Made by a program: the position numbers and the translations under genes
Assembly (NCBI RefSeq): GCF_003386865.1
Contig: NZ_QTUA01000001.1
Span: 2,604,001 to 2,668,000, forward strand
Source: Calidifontibacter indicus
Lineage (GTDB): Bacteria; Actinomycetota; Actinomycetes; Actinomycetales; Dermatophilaceae
Direction of reading: 5' to 3'
Length of the DNA stretch: 64,000 bases
The notes under the pieces: generated by a model
Database searches by the model: none
What the model was told of the DNA's origin: nothing
What the model saw: the letters and a program-made list of their open reading frames with translations, nothing else
Shown: in pieces, positions 45,001-54,872 of the stretch
How the letters are laid out: every line of letters starts with the position of its first letter
How positions within the stretch are numbered: position 1 is the stretch's first letter

Positions 45001-47116
45001 CGGCCACCCCGATCTGGTCGAGCAGGAACGCGATCTCGAAGGCGTCCTGCTTCCACGCGTCGTAGCGTCCGCTGCTGCCGGCGTGACCGGCGACGATCTC
45101 GGTGCGCAACACGATCGGACGCGCGGCCGGGTCGTTGGTGACGGTCTCGCGCAGCTGCTGCACCCACTTCACCGGCTCGACGAACGACACCCTGGTGTCG
45201 TTGACGCTGGTGGTCGCGAGCACCGCGGGGTACTGCACCGCGGCGATGTTCTCGTAGGGGCTGTACGCCTTCATCGCCGCGTAGACCTGCGGGTCGTCGA
45301 TCGGGTTGCCCCACTCCTCCCACTCGCCCACCGTGAGCGGCAGCGTGGGGTCGAGGATCGTGGTCAACGCGTCGACGAACGGCACCGCCGCGTGCACCGC
45401 CCGGAAGAGTTCCGGCGCCTGGTTGATCGACGCACCGATCAGCAGCCCGCCCGCCGAACCACCTTCTGCGGCAAGGCGATCGGAGGAAACCCACCCTTGC
45501 TCGACGAGCCAACGGCCGCAGTCGACGAAGTCGTCGAAGGTGTGGTGCTTGTCCAGCAGCTTGCCCTGGTCGTACCAGGCGCGCCCCATCTCACCGCCGC
45601 CGCGCGGGTGGGCCAGGGCATAGACGACGCCCCGGTCGAGCATCGACAGCCGCAGCACCGAGAATGCCGGGTCGATGCTCACCTCGTACGACCCGTAACC
45701 GTAGAGGTAGCCCGGGTTGGAGCCGTCGGGCTCGACGTCGACCCGGCGGGCGATGTCCAGCGGCAACCGGGTGCCGTCGCGACCGGGCACCCAGACCCGC
45801 TCCTCGACGTACCGGTCGGCGTCGAAACCGGGCACCTGCTGTGTCTTCAACACGGTGCTCGAGCCGTCGGGACGCACGTCGAGAACGGTGCGCGGCGTCA
45901 GCAGCGAGGTGGCGACCAGTTGCACGGCGTCGGCGTCGTAGCTCGGGTTGGAACCCGGCTTCAGCACCGCGAGCGCTGACGCGGTCGGGATGTCTCGCGG
46001 CGCGCCGTACGGGCGATCGCCGTCCGTCTTGCTCAGCAAGGTGGCGGTGGCCAGGCCACCGCGGCGCATGAACAGCGCGACGAAGCCGGCGAAGGGCACC
46101 GGACCGAGCACCCGCTCCCCCGGCGCCGGCGCGTGGACCGTGCGCCAATGAGCACGACCCGGCGTAGCGAGCGGCGCCCACGCCAGCTCGAAGTCGGCAT
46201 GGGTCTCGTTGTGGGTCACCAGGATGCGGTCGTCGTCGACCTCGACGCTGTAGTCGAGGCCGTGGCGACGGGGCTCGACGAGCACCAGGTCACCGGTCGG
46301 CGCGGTGAGATCGAGCAGGTGGGCCTCGGTGGTCAGCTGCGACCCGGAGTGGATCACCAGCCAACGGTCGTCACGCGATGCCTCGAACCCGAGATTGAAC
46401 AGCTCGTCGGGCTCGTCGAGCACCAGCACGTCGGCGTCGGCGGGGGTGCCGAGTTCGTGTCGCCAGATCTGGTGGGCGCGCCAGGCGTCGTCGCGGCGCC
46501 CGTAGAACAGGTGCGTGCCCTCGAACGACCACGCGAGGTCGTGGCCGACCTGGGTGACGGCGGCATCGAGCACCGCACCGGTGGCGATGTCGCGCACCTC
46601 GAGGTCGTAGCGCTCACCCCCGGTGCGGTCGACGAGCACCGCCATCCGGGTGCCCGATCGGTCGATCTCCAGCGCAGCCAACTCGAAGAACTCGGCGCCC
46701 TCCGCCTCCGCGTTGCCGTCGACGAGCACCTGCTCGCCGGGCAGCGCCACACCGGGCTGCGGCTGCGGTCGCGATTCGTCGGCGACGAACGGCGCCCTGA
46801 CGTGCACCTCGTACTGCGCACCCTGGCTGGTGCGGGAGAAGTACCACCAGTCGCCGAGACGCACCGGCACGGACACGTCGTCCTCGACGACCCGCGACCT
46901 GATCTCGGCGAAGATCGTGTCGGTCGCCTCCTGCAGATGACCTGTACGCGCTGCTGTGTAGGCATTCTCGGCCTCGACCAACGGCAGCAACCGCGGGTCG
47001 TCGTGATCGCGCATCCAGGCGAAGTCGTCGACGAACACGTCGCCGTGGAACACCCGCTCCTTCGGCTCTCGGTCGGCGCGCGGCGGGATCGTGGGGTTGT
47101 TCATCGGGGTGCTCAT
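44972..47116 (-). CDS. ptrB: S9 family prolyl oligopeptidase / oligopeptidase B
   Basis: 714 residues. An N-terminal seven-bladed propeller domain (to about residue 430) is followed by an alpha/beta hydrolase domain with the nucleophile in AEGGSAGGLLIGA, and the catalytic His near EIVAGHAGSSGRYDAW. The YLYGYGSYEVSIDPAFS strand and DRGVVYALAHPRGGGEMGR are typical of oligopeptidase B, which cuts after basic residues in short peptides. The ATG at 47114-47116 overlaps the dnaE stop by four bases. Confidence 0.92.
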   Translation of the reverse strand: MSTPMNNPTIPPRADREPKERVFHGDVFVDDFAWMRDHDDPRLLPLVEAENAYTAARTGHLQEATDTIFAEIRSRVVEDDVSVPVRLGDWWYFSRTSQGAQYEVHVRAPFVADESRPQPQPGVALPGEQVLVDGNAEAEGAEFFELAALEIDRSGTRMAVLVDRTGGERYDLEVRDIATGAVLDAAVTQVGHDLAWSFEGTHLFYGRRDDAWRAHQIWRHELGTPADADVLVLDEPDELFNLGFEASRDDRWLVIHSGSQLTTEAHLLDLTAPTGDLVLVEPRRHGLDYSVEVDDDRILVTHNETHADFELAWAPLATPGRAHWRTVHAPAPGERVLGPVPFAGFVALFMRRGGLATATLLSKTDGDRPYGAPRDIPTASALAVLKPGSNPSYDADAVQLVATSLLTPRTVLDVRPDGSSTVLKTQQVPGFDADRYVEERVWVPGRDGTRLPLDIARRVDVEPDGSNPGYLYGYGSYEVSIDPAFSVLRLSMLDRGVVYALAHPRGGGEMGRAWYDQGKLLDKHHTFDDFVDCGRWLVEQGWVSSDRLAAEGGSAGGLLIGASINQAPELFRAVHAAVPFVDALTTILDPTLPLTVGEWEEWGNPIDDPQVYAAMKAYSPYENIAAVQYPAVLATTSVNDTRVSFVEPVKWVQQLRETVTNDPAARPIVLRTEIVAGHAGSSGRYDAWKQDAFEIAFLLDQIGVAVRPSAPPRP

Positions 47117-50100
47117 GCGGTGAGGCAGGTCGGGCCGAGCAGCGCCTTGAGGTCGCCGTACAACGCTGGAGACGCGGCAACCCGCAACGCGTCGTCGAGT
47201 TTGACCGTGACCTGTCGCCCGGGTTGGGTGAGTCGCACATGCACCTCCGTGCCGCCGGGGTGTTCGGCCAGAACACCCTTGAGTTTCAAGGCAAGTCCGT
47301 TGTTCGCCCGGGCCAGCGGCATCGTCAGCACGATCGGGCCGCGCAGGTCGGACTTCAGCTCCGGAATCGTGAGTTCCTGAGCGTTGAGGCTGATGGAGTC
47401 TTCCCGGGCCATCACCTGTGCGCGGATCACGCACACGACGTCGGTGTTGAGCATCGTCGAGACCGTCATGTAGGTCTTGGCGAAGAACAGCACTTCGACC
47501 GATCCCTCGAGGTCTTCCACCTCGGCGATCGCCCACAGCTCGCCCTTCTTGTTGCGCTTGAGCTGCAGGCTGGTGACCAGACCGGCGATGGTGACCATCG
47601 AGCGGTCCTTGGGGGCGTCCTCACCGAGTAGCTTCGCGATCGAGGTGTCGGCGTGCTGGGCGAGCACGTGCTCGACGCCGAAGAGCGGGTGATCGGAGAC
47701 GTAGAGCCCGAGCATGTCGCGCTCGAACGCCAGCAGCGTCTGCTTGTCCCACTCGATGTCGGGGATCGGCGGCAGCGCCGCGAAGGTGACGGCCTCCTGG
47801 TCGCCGAAGCTGCCGAACAGGCTGTCCTGGCCGTGGGCTTCGTTGCGCTTCTCCTCAACGAGCGAGTCGACGTACGTCTCGTGCACGTGCACCAACCCCT
47901 GCCGCTTGTGCTGCAGGTCGTCGAACGCGCCGGCCTTGATGAGCGACTCGATGGTGCGCTTGTTGCAGACGACAACCGGCACCTTGCGCAGGAAGTCCTC
48001 GAAGCTGGTGAACCGGCCCTTCTCCTGACGTGCCTGCACGATGCCGTCGACGACGTTGCCACCCACATTGCGGACGGCGGCCAGCCCGAACCGGATGTCC
48101 TCACCGACTGCGGTGAAGTCGTCGATCGACTCGTTGACGTCGGGCGGCAACACCTTGATGCCCAGCTTGCGGGTGTCGGCGAGGTAGATCGCCATCTTGT
48201 CCTTGGAGTCCTCCACCGAGGTGAGCAGCGCGGCGGCGTACTCGGCCGGGTAGTTGGCCTTGAGGTAGGCCGTCCAGCAGGACACGAGGGCGTAACCGGC
48301 GGCGTGCGACTTGTTGAACGCGTAGCCGGCGAACGGGAGCATGACGTCCCACAATGCCTTGGTCGCGTCGGCGGAGTAGCCGTTCTTGGCCATACCCGCG
48401 GAGAAGTTGTCCCACTCCTTGGCCAGCACCTCGGGCTTCTTCTTACCCATCGCCCGGCGCAGCAGGTCTGCACCACCGAGGGTGTAACCCGCCAGCTTCC
48501 GGGCGATGGCCATGATCTGCTCCTGGTAGATGAGCAGGTGGTAGGTCTCGCCGAGGATGTCGTCGAGGGCGTCCTTCAACTCCGGGTGGATCGGCATGAC
48601 CGGTTTGCGGCCGTTCTTGCGGTCGGCGTAGTCGGTGTGCGCGTTCGCGCCCATCGGACCCGGGCGGTACAGGGCGAGCACAGCGGTGATGTCCTCGAAC
48701 CCGGTCGGGGCCATCTGTCGCAGCAGGGTGCGCATGCCGCCGCCGTCGAGTTGGAACACCCCGAGGGTGTCGCCGCGACCCAGCAGTTCGTAGGTCTTCG
48801 GGTCGTCGAGCGGGATGGTCTCGGTGGTGATCTTCTCGCCGCGGTTGGCCTCGATGTTCTTCAACGCCTGGTCGATGATGCCGAGGTTGCGCAACCCCAG
48901 GAAGTCCATCTTGACCAGGCCCATCTCCTCGCACTGCGGGTAGGAGAAGCCGGTGATGATGGTGCCGTCCTTGTCGCGACGGTGCATCGGGATGAGGTCG
49001 AGCAGCGGCGCCGACGACAGGATGACCGCGGCGGCGTGCACGCCGGTGCCGCGGATCTTGCCCTCGAGCCCGCGGGCGGTCTCGAAGACCTTCTTCACCT
49101 CGGGCTGCGCCTCGATCATGGCGCGGAAGTCGACACCCTCGTTGTAGCGCGGGTGTTCCTTGTCGTAGGTGGCCGCCAGCGGCACACCCTTGCCCTGCAC
49201 GTCGGGCGGCATCGCCTTGGAGATCTGGTCACCGAGGCTGAACGGGAAGCCGAGGATGCGGTTGGCGTCCTTGATCGCGGCCTTCGCCTTGATCGTGGAG
49301 AAGGTGTTGACCTGGGCGGTGTAATCGGCGCCGTACTTCTCGGTGACGTACTTCACCATCTTGTCGCGCTGGCGGTCGTCGAAGTCGAGGTCGACGTCGG
49401 GCGGGCTGATTCGCTCGGGGTTGAGGAACCGCTCGAACAGCAGCCCGTGTTCCAACGGGTCGAGTTCGATGATGCGGGTCAGGTAGGCCACCAACGAACC
49501 GGCCGCCGAACCACGTCCGGGACCGAGCGGGATGCCGTTGTCGCGGGCGTGCTTGCAGATGTCGGCGACCACGAGGAAGTAGGAGCTGAATCCCATCGGC
49601 TCGATGACCGCCATCTCGGTCTCGATCCGCTCCCACACACCCTCGGGCACGTCGTCGCCGTAGCGCTCGATCACACCGAGCTTGATCTGTTCGCGCAGGT
49701 ATTCGCCCTGGGTCTGCCCCTCCGGCACGTCGGGGAACTGCGGCATGCGGTCGACGTGGGCGAACACGTCGGCGTAGGACTCGATCTGCTCGGCCACCCG
49801 CAGCGTGTTGTCACACGCCTCCGGCAACTCCCTGAACAGCTCGCGCATCTCGTCGGCCGACTTGATGTAGTAACCCGACCCGTTGAACCGGAACCGGTTG
49901 GCGTCGTCCTTGTTGCGGCCCACACCCACACAGAGCAGGTCGTCGTGGCTGTCGGCCTGGTCTTCGGTGACGTAGTGGGAGTCGTTGGTGGCCAGCAGCG
50001 GCAGGTCGAGCCGCTTGGCGACGCGCAGCAGGTCTTGGCGCACCTGACGTTCGATGTCGACGCCGTGGTCCATCAGCTCCAGGTAGAAGTTGTCCTTGCC

Positions 50101-50685
50101 GAAGATGTCCTGGAGTTCGGCAGCCGCCGCGCAGGCCTCCTCGAACTGCCCCAGCCGCAGCCGGGTCTGCACCGCACCCGAGGGGCAGCCGGTGGTCGCG
50201 ATGATGCCCTCGGCGCGCTGCGCGAGGATCTCGTTGTCCATGCGCGGCTTGCCGTAGAAACCCTCGAAGCTGGCCAGCGAGCTCAACGCGAACAGGTTGC
50301 GCAGGCCGGCGGCGTTCTTGGCCCACATCGTCATGTGCAGGTAGCGCCCGGCACCGGAGATGTCCTTGCCGCCCTCACCGTCGACGTTGTTGTCGCGCTG
50401 GCCCGAGGTCGCCCAGAACTCCTGCTTGCGGTTGCGCCGGTCGGACGGCGCGACATAGGCCTCGATGCCGATGATCGGCTTGACGTCGGCGAAGTCGCGG
50501 GCGACGTTCTGGAAGTCGTAAGCCCCGAACATGTTGCCGTGGTCGCTCATCGCAACCGCCGGCATGCCGAGGCGTTGCACCTCCTTGAACAGCGGCTTCA
50601 CCTGAGCCGCGCCGTCCAGCATGGAGTACTCCGTATGGACGTGGAGGTGGACGAAATCGCTGCGGGTGAAGGTTTCGCTGGACAT
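47113..50685 (-). CDS. dnaE: DNA polymerase III subunit alpha
   Basis: 1190 residues, the length expected for the main replicative DnaE1. The PHP domain opens with VHLHVHTEYSMLDGAAQV; the polymerase active-site acidic residues are in PDVDLDFDDRQRDKM near residue 430; GPGRGSAAGSLVAYL precedes it. Later come the helix-hairpin-helix and the OB-fold DRSMVTIAGLVTSLQLKR. It starts at the ATG 50683-50685 and overlaps the oligopeptidase start, so the two share an mRNA. Confidence 0.96.
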   Translation of the reverse strand: MSSETFTRSDFVHLHVHTEYSMLDGAAQVKPLFKEVQRLGMPAVAMSDHGNMFGAYDFQNVARDFADVKPIIGIEAYVAPSDRRNRKQEFWATSGQRDNNVDGEGGKDISGAGRYLHMTMWAKNAAGLRNLFALSSLASFEGFYGKPRMDNEILAQRAEGIIATTGCPSGAVQTRLRLGQFEEACAAAAELQDIFGKDNFYLELMDHGVDIERQVRQDLLRVAKRLDLPLLATNDSHYVTEDQADSHDDLLCVGVGRNKDDANRFRFNGSGYYIKSADEMRELFRELPEACDNTLRVAEQIESYADVFAHVDRMPQFPDVPEGQTQGEYLREQIKLGVIERYGDDVPEGVWERIETEMAVIEPMGFSSYFLVVADICKHARDNGIPLGPGRGSAAGSLVAYLTRIIELDPLEHGLLFERFLNPERISPPDVDLDFDDRQRDKMVKYVTEKYGADYTAQVNTFSTIKAKAAIKDANRILGFPFSLGDQISKAMPPDVQGKGVPLAATYDKEHPRYNEGVDFRAMIEAQPEVKKVFETARGLEGKIRGTGVHAAAVILSSAPLLDLIPMHRRDKDGTIITGFSYPQCEEMGLVKMDFLGLRNLGIIDQALKNIEANRGEKITTETIPLDDPKTYELLGRGDTLGVFQLDGGGMRTLLRQMAPTGFEDITAVLALYRPGPMGANAHTDYADRKNGRKPVMPIHPELKDALDDILGETYHLLIYQEQIMAIARKLAGYTLGGADLLRRAMGKKKPEVLAKEWDNFSAGMAKNGYSADATKALWDVMLPFAGYAFNKSHAAGYALVSCWTAYLKANYPAEYAAALLTSVEDSKDKMAIYLADTRKLGIKVLPPDVNESIDDFTAVGEDIRFGLAAVRNVGGNVVDGIVQARQEKGRFTSFEDFLRKVPVVVCNKRTIESLIKAGAFDDLQHKRQGLVHVHETYVDSLVEEKRNEAHGQDSLFGSFGDQEAVTFAALPPIPDIEWDKQTLLAFERDMLGLYVSDHPLFGVEHVLAQHADTSIAKLLGEDAPKDRSMVTIAGLVTSLQLKRNKKGELWAIAEVEDLEGSVEVLFFAKTYMTVSTMLNTDVVCVIRAQVMAREDSISLNAQELTIPELKSDLRGPIVLTMPLARANNGLALKLKGVLAEHPGGTEVHVRLTQPGRQVTVKLDDALRVAASPALYGDLKALLGPTCLTA

Positions 50686-50757
50686 CGCCGATGAGTCTAG
50701 GTCGCGCCGCCGACAACCGCCTCCTCAGCGCGCCGGATGCGACGGATGAGGCCTGTG

Positions 50758-52185
50758 TTACGTGGCTCGGTCAACCGCTGCGCCGTCCAGACGGCTGGTC
50801 AGATCGCGCCGGATCGTCGCGGCCAGCGCGTCGTCGACCCGTTCGACGACGACAGTGCGGCTGCGGCCGTCACTCTGCGCGACGAGACGGACCAGCCCGT
50901 CGCCCGGCTCCCCGAACATCGTCCAGCGGTCGCGGATCGGCGGCTGCCGACGGCACGGAACCAGCCAGTGCACGTGGTCGCCGAGGACGAGCAACAGCAT
51001 CCACGCACCGATGTCGTCGGTGACCGCGAGGCCGTCCCATTCGCTGGTGGCCGGCGCGGTCGCGAGCGCACGCACGGCCCGGTAGGTGGTGAGCAGTCGC
51101 AGCAGGTAGTAGGCGATCCCCGCAAGCACCGGGATCCAGATCCAGAAGCTGCCCTCGTCGGGGCCAACGCGGACGAGAAGACCCGACACGAAAGCGCCGG
51201 CCCACACCCAGCCTGCTCCCGGGGTGAGACGCCAAAGGGTCACCGCACCCGTCCAGGGTCGGTCTGGCGTCGTGGAACCGCCTGGGGCCAACCGATACCG
51301 GTCCTGGACCACCCGCACCAGATCGGGCAACCCTGTGGCGGGCTCCAGCCGGACCGGTCCGACGTCGGTCTGCTGCGCAACGGGCGTCAAGCGCACCGGA
51401 CGGCGTGGTCCCCTCGCTCGCCACGCAGCCACCACCAGACTCGCCAGAGCGGGCAGCGCGAGCACCGCCATGAACGGGATCGCGTCGCTCCGGGGCCCGG
51501 CGACCGCCTGCCCGTCGAAGGGCGGGTACTGGGCGGTGATGTCGATCCAGGTGCCGACGGGCGCGGGGTAGCCGGAATCGTCCGTGCAGTCGACCCCCGT
51601 GACGTGCGTGTGCCCGCCGTGGGTCCACCGCACTTGGCAGGAGTAGTTCATTGCGTCGGTCGACACGACCTGGGCGCGGGCGTCGTAGCTCGCCAGTGCG
51701 AAGACCCCTGGCGCCAAGGCGACGACACCGAAGACGATGGCAAGGGCCAACGCCGGCGCTGCGAACCTCGGCCGGTCACGGCTCGGCCCGGCCATCACGT
51801 CGACCAGCAACGAGACGTCGTCCGGCGGCAGGCCGACCTGCACCGTCCTGTCGTCGTCGGCGCGGAACCGGACACGGTCGACCGCCAGTTCCCGACCGGC
51901 GATCCAGCCGGGCTCGGTGACCATCCCGCGCCCGGCACCGAACGCGTCGAACACGAATCCACCGATGAACAGCCGGACATACATCTGGTCACCGGAACGG
52001 AAGACGCGGGCTCGCCGCTCCCGCCCGCCAGCGACCGTGACGCTCGCCGGGAACGACAACGCTCGGCCCACCTTCACCCGCCGCGCCCGGCGGCGGTGCA
52101 ATGCCCACCTCAGGCGAAACTTCAGGTAGTAGCCGAAGATCGACACGGACAGGCCCGCTCCGGCGAGCAGGAGGAATTCGAGCAC
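50758..52185 (-). CDS. Large hypothetical membrane protein
   Basis: 475 residues from a GTG at 52183-52185 (VLEFLLLAGAGLSVSIFGYY). Hydrophobic segments occur at the N-terminus, near 150-168, near 240-256, and as a pair near 355-395. Between the first two lies a soluble region, DDVSLLVDVMAG, and after the second an extracytoplasmic loop with Cys pairs in NYSCQVRWTHGG and VDCTDDSGY. The segment resembles DUF3592-type proteins. No family is certain. It starts eight bases after the RluD stop, so it belongs to the lspA-rluD operon. Confidence 0.6.
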   Translation of the reverse strand: MLEFLLLAGAGLSVSIFGYYLKFRLRWALHRRRARRVKVGRALSFPASVTVAGGRERRARVFRSGDQMYVRLFIGGFVFDAFGAGRGMVTEPGWIAGRELAVDRVRFRADDDRTVQVGLPPDDVSLLVDVMAGPSRDRPRFAAPALALAIVFGVVALAPGVFALASYDARAQVVSTDAMNYSCQVRWTHGGHTHVTGVDCTDDSGYPAPVGTWIDITAQYPPFDGQAVAGPRSDAIPFMAVLALPALASLVVAAWRARGPRRPVRLTPVAQQTDVGPVRLEPATGLPDLVRVVQDRYRLAPGGSTTPDRPWTGAVTLWRLTPGAGWVWAGAFVSGLLVRVGPDEGSFWIWIPVLAGIAYYLLRLLTTYRAVRALATAPATSEWDGLAVTDDIGAWMLLLVLGDHVHWLVPCRRQPPIRDRWTMFGEPGDGLVRLVAQSDGRSRTVVVERVDDALAATIRRDLTSRLDGAAVDRAT

Positions 52186-52192
52186 AGGTGCG

Positions 52193-53122
52193 TCAGCCGG
52201 CGCGCGCGATGTCGAGCGCGTGCTGCAGATCCTTCGGGTACGGGCTCTCGAAGGTGATCCACTCCCCCGACCCCGGGTGCTCGAAGCCCAGCTCGACGGC
52301 GTGCAGCCACTGCCGGTCGAGGCCGAGCTTCTTGGCCAACTTCGGGTCGGACCCGTACAGCGGGTCACCGACGCAGGGGTGGTGAAGGGCCGAGAAGTGC
52401 ACCCGGATCTGGTGCGTGCGACCGGTCTCCAGGTGGATCTCCAGCAGCGACATCGAGCGGAACGCCTCGACGAGCTCGTAGTGGGTGACGCTCGCGCGGC
52501 CCGACTGCATGACCGCGAACTTGTAGTCGTGGTTGGGGTGGCGACCGATCGGGGCCTCGATGGTGCCGACCACCGGGTCGGGCAGCCCCTGCACCAGCGC
52601 GTGGTAGGTCTTGTCGACCGTCCGGTCACGGAACGCCTGCTTGAGCACCGTGTAGGCCCGCTCCGACTTGGCGACGACCATCAGACCGGACGTGCCGACG
52701 TCGAGGCGTTGGACGATGCCCTGCCGCTCCGGAGCACCCGAGGTGGAGATACGGTAGCCGGCCCCGGCCAGTCCGCTCACGACGTCCGGACCGTCCCAAC
52801 CGACACTCGGATGGGCGGCGACCCCGGCGGGTTTGTCGACGACGACGATCTCGGTGTCGTCGTGCACGATCCGCAGATCGTCGATGAGCTGCGGCTTCAC
52901 CTGCGGCGTGCGGTCGACCTGCGCGGGCACGTCGACCTCCAGCCACTGCCCCGCGCTGACCCGCTCGGACTTGCCCACCTGCGAGCCGTCGAGCCGCACG
53001 GCTCCGGACGCGGCGAGCTCGGCGGCGCGGGTGCGCGACAGGCCCAGCACCCGGGCGATGGCGGCATCGACCCGCTCGCCCTCCAACCCCTCCGGGACGG
53101 CGAGCGCCTTGAGATCACTCAT
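52193..53122 (-). CDS. RluA/RluD-family 23S rRNA pseudouridine synthase
   Basis: 309 residues. An N-terminal S4 RNA-binding domain ([20 protein letters not shown]) precedes the synthase domain with the catalytic Asp in [19 protein letters not shown] near residue 138. [16 protein letters not shown] is the family's second motif. The family isomerises uridines in 23S rRNA (RluD type). The ATG at 53122 overlaps the lspA stop by eight bases, the common lspA-rluD arrangement. Confidence 0.92.
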   Translation of the reverse strand: MSDLKALAVPEGLEGERVDAAIARVLGLSRTRAAELAASGAVRLDGSQVGKSERVSAGQWLEVDVPAQVDRTPQVKPQLIDDLRIVHDDTEIVVVDKPAGVAAHPSVGWDGPDVVSGLAGAGYRISTSGAPERQGIVQRLDVGTSGLMVVAKSERAYTVLKQAFRDRTVDKTYHALVQGLPDPVVGTIEAPIGRHPNHDYKFAVMQSGRASVTHYELVEAFRSMSLLEIHLETGRTHQIRVHFSALHHPCVGDPLYGSDPKLAKKLGLDRQWLHAVELGFEHPGSGEWITFESPYPKDLQHALDIARAG

Positions 53123-53726
53123 CGGTGTCGGCCTCGTTCTTCGCGTCGGTCTTCATGTCAGCGGTCGACTCGGCGTTCGTGCCGGACGACTCCAGCCGCG
53201 AACCGTCCAACCCGATGCCTCGGATCGACAACAGCGCGATGAGGCAGGCCGCCGAGACGACGCAGATGTCGGCCACGTTGAAGATCGGCCAGTGCGGCAG
53301 CTCGAGGAAGTCGACGACGTGCCCCTTCGCGAACGACGGCTCGCGCAGGAATCGGTCGGTGAGGTTGCCGAGCGCCCCGCCGATCAGCAGGCCGAGGCCG
53401 AGCGCCCACGCCCGGCTGCGTAGCTTGCGCGCCGAGAAGATGGTGAACGCGATCACCGCGGTGGCAATGATCGTCAGCACCCACGTCGCGTTGGTCGCGA
53501 TCGAGAACGCGGCACCCGGGTTGAAGGTGAGCCGCAGCCGAAGCAGGCTGCCCACCAACTCCTTGGGCTCGCCGGGCGTGAGGGCGGACACCGCCCACGC
53601 CTTGGTCGACTGGTCGAGCGCGTAACCGATGACCGCGACCAGCACGAGAACACCGATCGACCCGCGACGAGTCACACCGGACGGACGGGTGGACGGACTC
53701 AGCGGCGTTCCTGCTTCTGTTTGCAT
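53115..53726 (-). CDS. lspA: Lipoprotein signal peptidase
   Basis: 203 residues with four membrane helices. The aspartyl catalytic residues are in [13 protein letters not shown] and [17 protein letters not shown], and the NPGAAFSIA motif is present. It cleaves prolipoproteins after lipid attachment. The ATG at 53726 was chosen; a GTG three codons earlier is possible. It overlaps the 3' end of the TraR/DksA gene by 28 bases, so translation is probably coupled. The C-terminus carries an extra acidic/basic tail of about 35 residues. Confidence 0.93.
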   Translation of the reverse strand: MQTEAGTPLSPSTRPSGVTRRGSIGVLVLVAVIGYALDQSTKAWAVSALTPGEPKELVGSLLRLRLTFNPGAAFSIATNATWVLTIIATAVIAFTIFSARKLRSRAWALGLGLLIGGALGNLTDRFLREPSFAKGHVVDFLELPHWPIFNVADICVVSAACLIALLSIRGIGLDGSRLESSGTNAESTADMKTDAKNEADTDE

Positions 53727-54634
53727 TGCACGCACAGTGTCGCACGCGGGAACGCCTGCAGCCGAAGCTTGCCGATCGGGTTGCCGCAGCTCTCACAGAT
53801 GCCGTACGTGCCGTCGTCGATGCGGGCCAGCGCGCGGATCGCCTGCTCCATCGACGCCCGGTTGTTCTGCGCCAGGGAGTACTCGTACTCCCGCTCCAGC
53901 GCCTTCGAGCCCACGTCGGCCTGGTCGTCGCCGGCGCCACCGTTGTCGTCATGGATGAGCCCGGCGATGTCGGCCTCGATCGACTTCAGCTCGGTGCGGA
54001 ACCGCTCGATCTCGGCCGAGAGCTCACCGTGCACCTCAGTGAGTTCCTCTGGGGTCCAAGGCGATTCGTCCTCACGGACGACGAGGTCTGCGGCCGCCTG
54101 CGCGGCGCTCTTTCGTGCCCGGGACGGCGCCTTCTTGGCGGTGCTCTTCGGCGCGGCAGCAGTGCTCACCGTCGTCTCCTTCTTCGGCGCCGGCGCGGTT
54201 GCCGACGTGCTGGTCTTCTTCGCGGTTGCGGTCTTCTTGGCTGCCGTGGTCTTGGCGGCCGCTTTCTTCGTCGGTGCGACCTTCTTGGCAGCGGTCTTGC
54301 GTGCAGGTGCGTTCTGCACGGGCGCCTTCGCCGCAGCACTCTTCGTCGGCGCAGCGTTCTTCGCAACTGCCTTCGTCGCGCTCGTCTTCTCGGCAGCTGT
54401 CTTCTTCGCAGGTGTCTTCTTGGCGGCCGTCTTCTTGGCAGCCGTCTTCGCCGGAGTCTTCTTGGCAGGTGCCTTCTTGGCTGCGGCGCTGTCGGTCGCT
54501 GCCTCGTCGCCACGACCGCGCGTCACGCCGGCCACCCGTCCGACCGCCCCGACGGCACCGGTCGCCGTGCGCAGCAGCGACCCGACGCGCGAGCGCCGCT
54601 GCTCGTCGGACTTCGGACTGCCCTTCGCCGCCAT
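53699..54634 (-). CDS. TraR/DksA-type zinc finger protein with lysine/alanine-rich N-terminus
   Basis: 311 residues. The C-terminal 110 residues have a coiled coil followed by a C-X2-C-X17-C-X2-C zinc finger (begins CESCGNPIGK, ends LCVQCK), as in TraR/DksA-like proteins that act on RNA polymerase. Residues 45-180 form a histone-H1-like tail made of repeated AAKKTPAKK and related units, which should bind nucleic acid. Similar fusions occur in actinobacteria upstream of lspA. Whether the protein binds RNA polymerase, DNA or both is open. Confidence 0.88.
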   Translation of the reverse strand: MAAKGSPKSDEQRRSRVGSLLRTATGAVGAVGRVAGVTRGRGDEAATDSAAAKKAPAKKTPAKTAAKKTAAKKTPAKKTAAEKTSATKAVAKNAAPTKSAAAKAPVQNAPARKTAAKKVAPTKKAAAKTTAAKKTATAKKTSTSATAPAPKKETTVSTAAAPKSTAKKAPSRARKSAAQAAADLVVREDESPWTPEELTEVHGELSAEIERFRTELKSIEADIAGLIHDDNGGAGDDQADVGSKALEREYEYSLAQNNRASMEQAIRALARIDDGTYGICESCGNPIGKLRLQAFPRATLCVQCKQKQERR

Positions 54635-54872
54635 GCGGGTGCCCTTTCGTGGAAAAAACCGTCGCTTCGGACGGAAAGGAGATGCCCGTCACAGCGACGG
54701 ACTGCCTGAGGATAAGCGACGAAGGCAGGCCCCATGTGCCAAAACGCCGGAAATTCAACGGAATTCTCTCGGTTCGATGTTCGGTTCGAAACAACCGGAG
54801 AAACCGCGAGGCGGCCACCCCCGCAGGGGTGACCGCCTCGATCGTCTCGACCGGCCCCGGGCCGGTCGGCGA
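54635..54872. other. 238-base intergenic region upstream of the TraR/DksA gene
   Basis: The stretch contains the promoter of the TraR/DksA-lspA-rluD operon and the terminator of the DivIVA-like gene. Apart from that hairpin (54807-54840) nothing with gene character was seen. AAAGGG five bases before the TraR start could be its ribosome binding site. Confidence 0.5.
54807..54840 (-). terminator. Terminator after the DivIVA-like gene
   Basis: CGAGGCGGCCACCCC (54807-54821) pairs with GGGGTGACCGCCTCG (54826-54840) with one mismatch and a 4-base loop. It lies 33 bases past the minus-strand stop of the DivIVA-like gene and is followed by GTTTCTCCGGTTGTTTC in that direction. Confidence 0.75.

Noticed and set aside
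47653-50694. Plus-strand open frame of about 1000 codons opposite dnaE
   Set aside because: Antisense of dnaE with the same low-complexity, Val/Asp/Arg-rich composition; no start signal or domain.
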